Under the pieces are notes generated by a model. That model saw only the letters and a list, made by a program, of their open reading frames with translations, had not been told where the DNA came from and searched no databases. Below, one piece after another: positions 11,753 to 12,284 of a DNA stretch of 12,284 nt. Position 1 is the stretch's first letter; each line of letters starts with the position of its first letter. Made by a program: the position numbers and the translations under genes. This DNA is from an uncultured bacterium (GTDB lineage Bacteria; Patescibacteriota; Minisyncoccia; Phycocordibacterales; UBA9973). The stretch is taken from assembly GCA_903869975.1 (NCBI GenBank), contig CAIQBF010000077.1, positions 1 to 12,284 of the forward strand, given 5' to 3'.

Positions 11753-12284
11753 TTAGATATCAATATCTGCTGTCTTCGCGTACGTCTGAATGAAGCTCTT
11801 GCGCGGGGCAACGTCGCTTCCCATGAGCATATCGAATACACGGTCGGCTTCGGCAGCGTCATCAATTGCTACCTGAAGAAGAATACGGCGAGCAGGATCC
11901 ATTGTAGTTTCCCAGAGCTCTTCGGCATTCATCTCTCCAAGACCTTTGTATCGCTGGATGTGGATCTTGACTGTACGGCCTTTCGCGTCCTTCGTAGCCA
12001 CGACTTCAGTTTCCTCACCATTCGCATCTTCCTCTTCTCCTCCACCGGTCTCTTCAGCCTGACGGATCATTTCATCAAGGTCTTGAGTCTGCTTGCCGGT
12101 AATAGTTTCCTTTTCTTCGTCAGTATATGCGTAAAAAACTTCCTTGCCTTTCTTGATCTTGTAGAGCGGCGGCTGTGCGATATAGATGAATCCTCCATCA
12201 ATGAGCGGACGGAAATAGCGGTAGAAAAGCGTAAGAATGAGCGTGCGGATGTGGGCACCGTCCACGTCGGCATCTGTTGCGATC
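11753..12284 (-). CDS. gyrB: DNA gyrase subunit B, C-terminal part (5' end beyond window)
   Basis: GyrB supplies the ATPase and TOPRIM part of DNA gyrase, which introduces negative supercoils. Only the last 177 codons are visible. The TOPRIM acidic motif TDADVDGAHIRTL lies at the right edge (Asp codons at 12274, 12268 and 12262). QRYKGLGEMNAEELWETTMDP and VFDMLMGSDVAPRK are the family's C-terminal blocks, and the protein ends YAKTADIDI. Between the LYKIKKGKE strand and QRYKGLGEM lies an insert of about 50 residues, rich in Glu and Asp (TGGGEEEDANGEE). The large insertion of E. coli GyrB is absent. ParE is the alternative, but the short gyrase-like tail favours GyrB. A 269-aa gene follows after 7 nt. 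Confidence 0.92.
   Translation of the reverse strand, partial: IATDADVDGAHIRTLILTLFYRYFRPLIDGGFIYIAQPPLYKIKKGKEVFYAYTDEEKETITGKQTQDLDEMIRQAEETGGGEEEDANGEETEVVATKDAKGRTVKIHIQRYKGLGEMNAEELWETTMDPARRILLQVAIDDAAEADRVFDMLMGSDVAPRKSFIQTYAKTADIDI

Noticed and set aside
11746..11865. Upstream 40-residue extension of the 269-aa protein
   Set aside because: It overlaps the gyrB C-terminus, and its Arg-rich sequence is the out-of-frame reading of gyrB.
1..12284. Alternative genetic code (TGA as Gly, as in some CPR groups)
   Set aside because: All recognised genes read through with standard codons and end at TAA or TAG. No conserved Gly position falls on TGA.

Overview
The window looks like a piece of a Patescibacteria (Candidate Phyla Radiation) genome, probably a Parcubacteria-type lineage close to Kaiserbacteria. 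This is inferred from several family-level traits read in the sequence. NusB is fused to a NUDIX domain. SMC is short and has no recognisable hinge. ThrRS starts directly at its editing domain, without TGS. GyrB is compact. Genes are tightly packed, and clear Shine-Dalgarno sites are mostly missing. The standard bacterial code fits: stops are TAA or TAG, and no in-frame TGA needs rescue.

Layout. Positions 1-4512 are a minus-strand information-processing cluster, in transcription order rnhB, rpmF (bL32), nusB-NUDIX, rnc and smc. The smc gene runs off the left edge and carries a one-base frameshift near 1099. Positions 4513-4782 hold a 39-codon minus-strand gene for a putative single-pass membrane peptide. 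It has its own promoter and terminator, and its promoter is back-to-back with the dnaE promoter. dnaE (4783-7968, plus) encodes a replicative DNA polymerase III alpha subunit with a full set of PHP metal ligands. It ends in a perfect 28-bp palindromic terminator shared with a convergent 139-aa gene of unknown function (8019-8438, minus). thrS (8534-10282, plus) is next. A 34-bp-arm inverted repeat separates it from a convergent minus-strand run: gyrB (3' end only, entering from the right edge), a 269-aa putative exported protein of unknown function, and a RdgB/HAM1-type nucleotide pyrophosphatase.

How the genes fit together. Most are core housekeeping functions: chromosome compaction and topology (SMC, gyrase), replication and nucleotide-pool or RNA-primer hygiene (DnaE, RNase HII, RdgB, perhaps the NUDIX domain), rRNA transcription and maturation (NusB, RNase III), and translation (bL32, ThrRS). 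I see no mobile element, CRISPR array, tRNA or rRNA.

A recurring signal is an extended -10 box (TGN followed by a TATRCT-like hexamer) ending only 6-10 nt before the ATG, at rnhB, rpmF, dnaE and rdgB, with a related -10 11 nt before thrS. This predicts leaderless or nearly leaderless mRNAs. The least explained items are the 39-aa membrane peptide, the two hypothetical proteins, the hinge-less SMC and the large inverted repeat that merges into the ends of thrS and rdgB.
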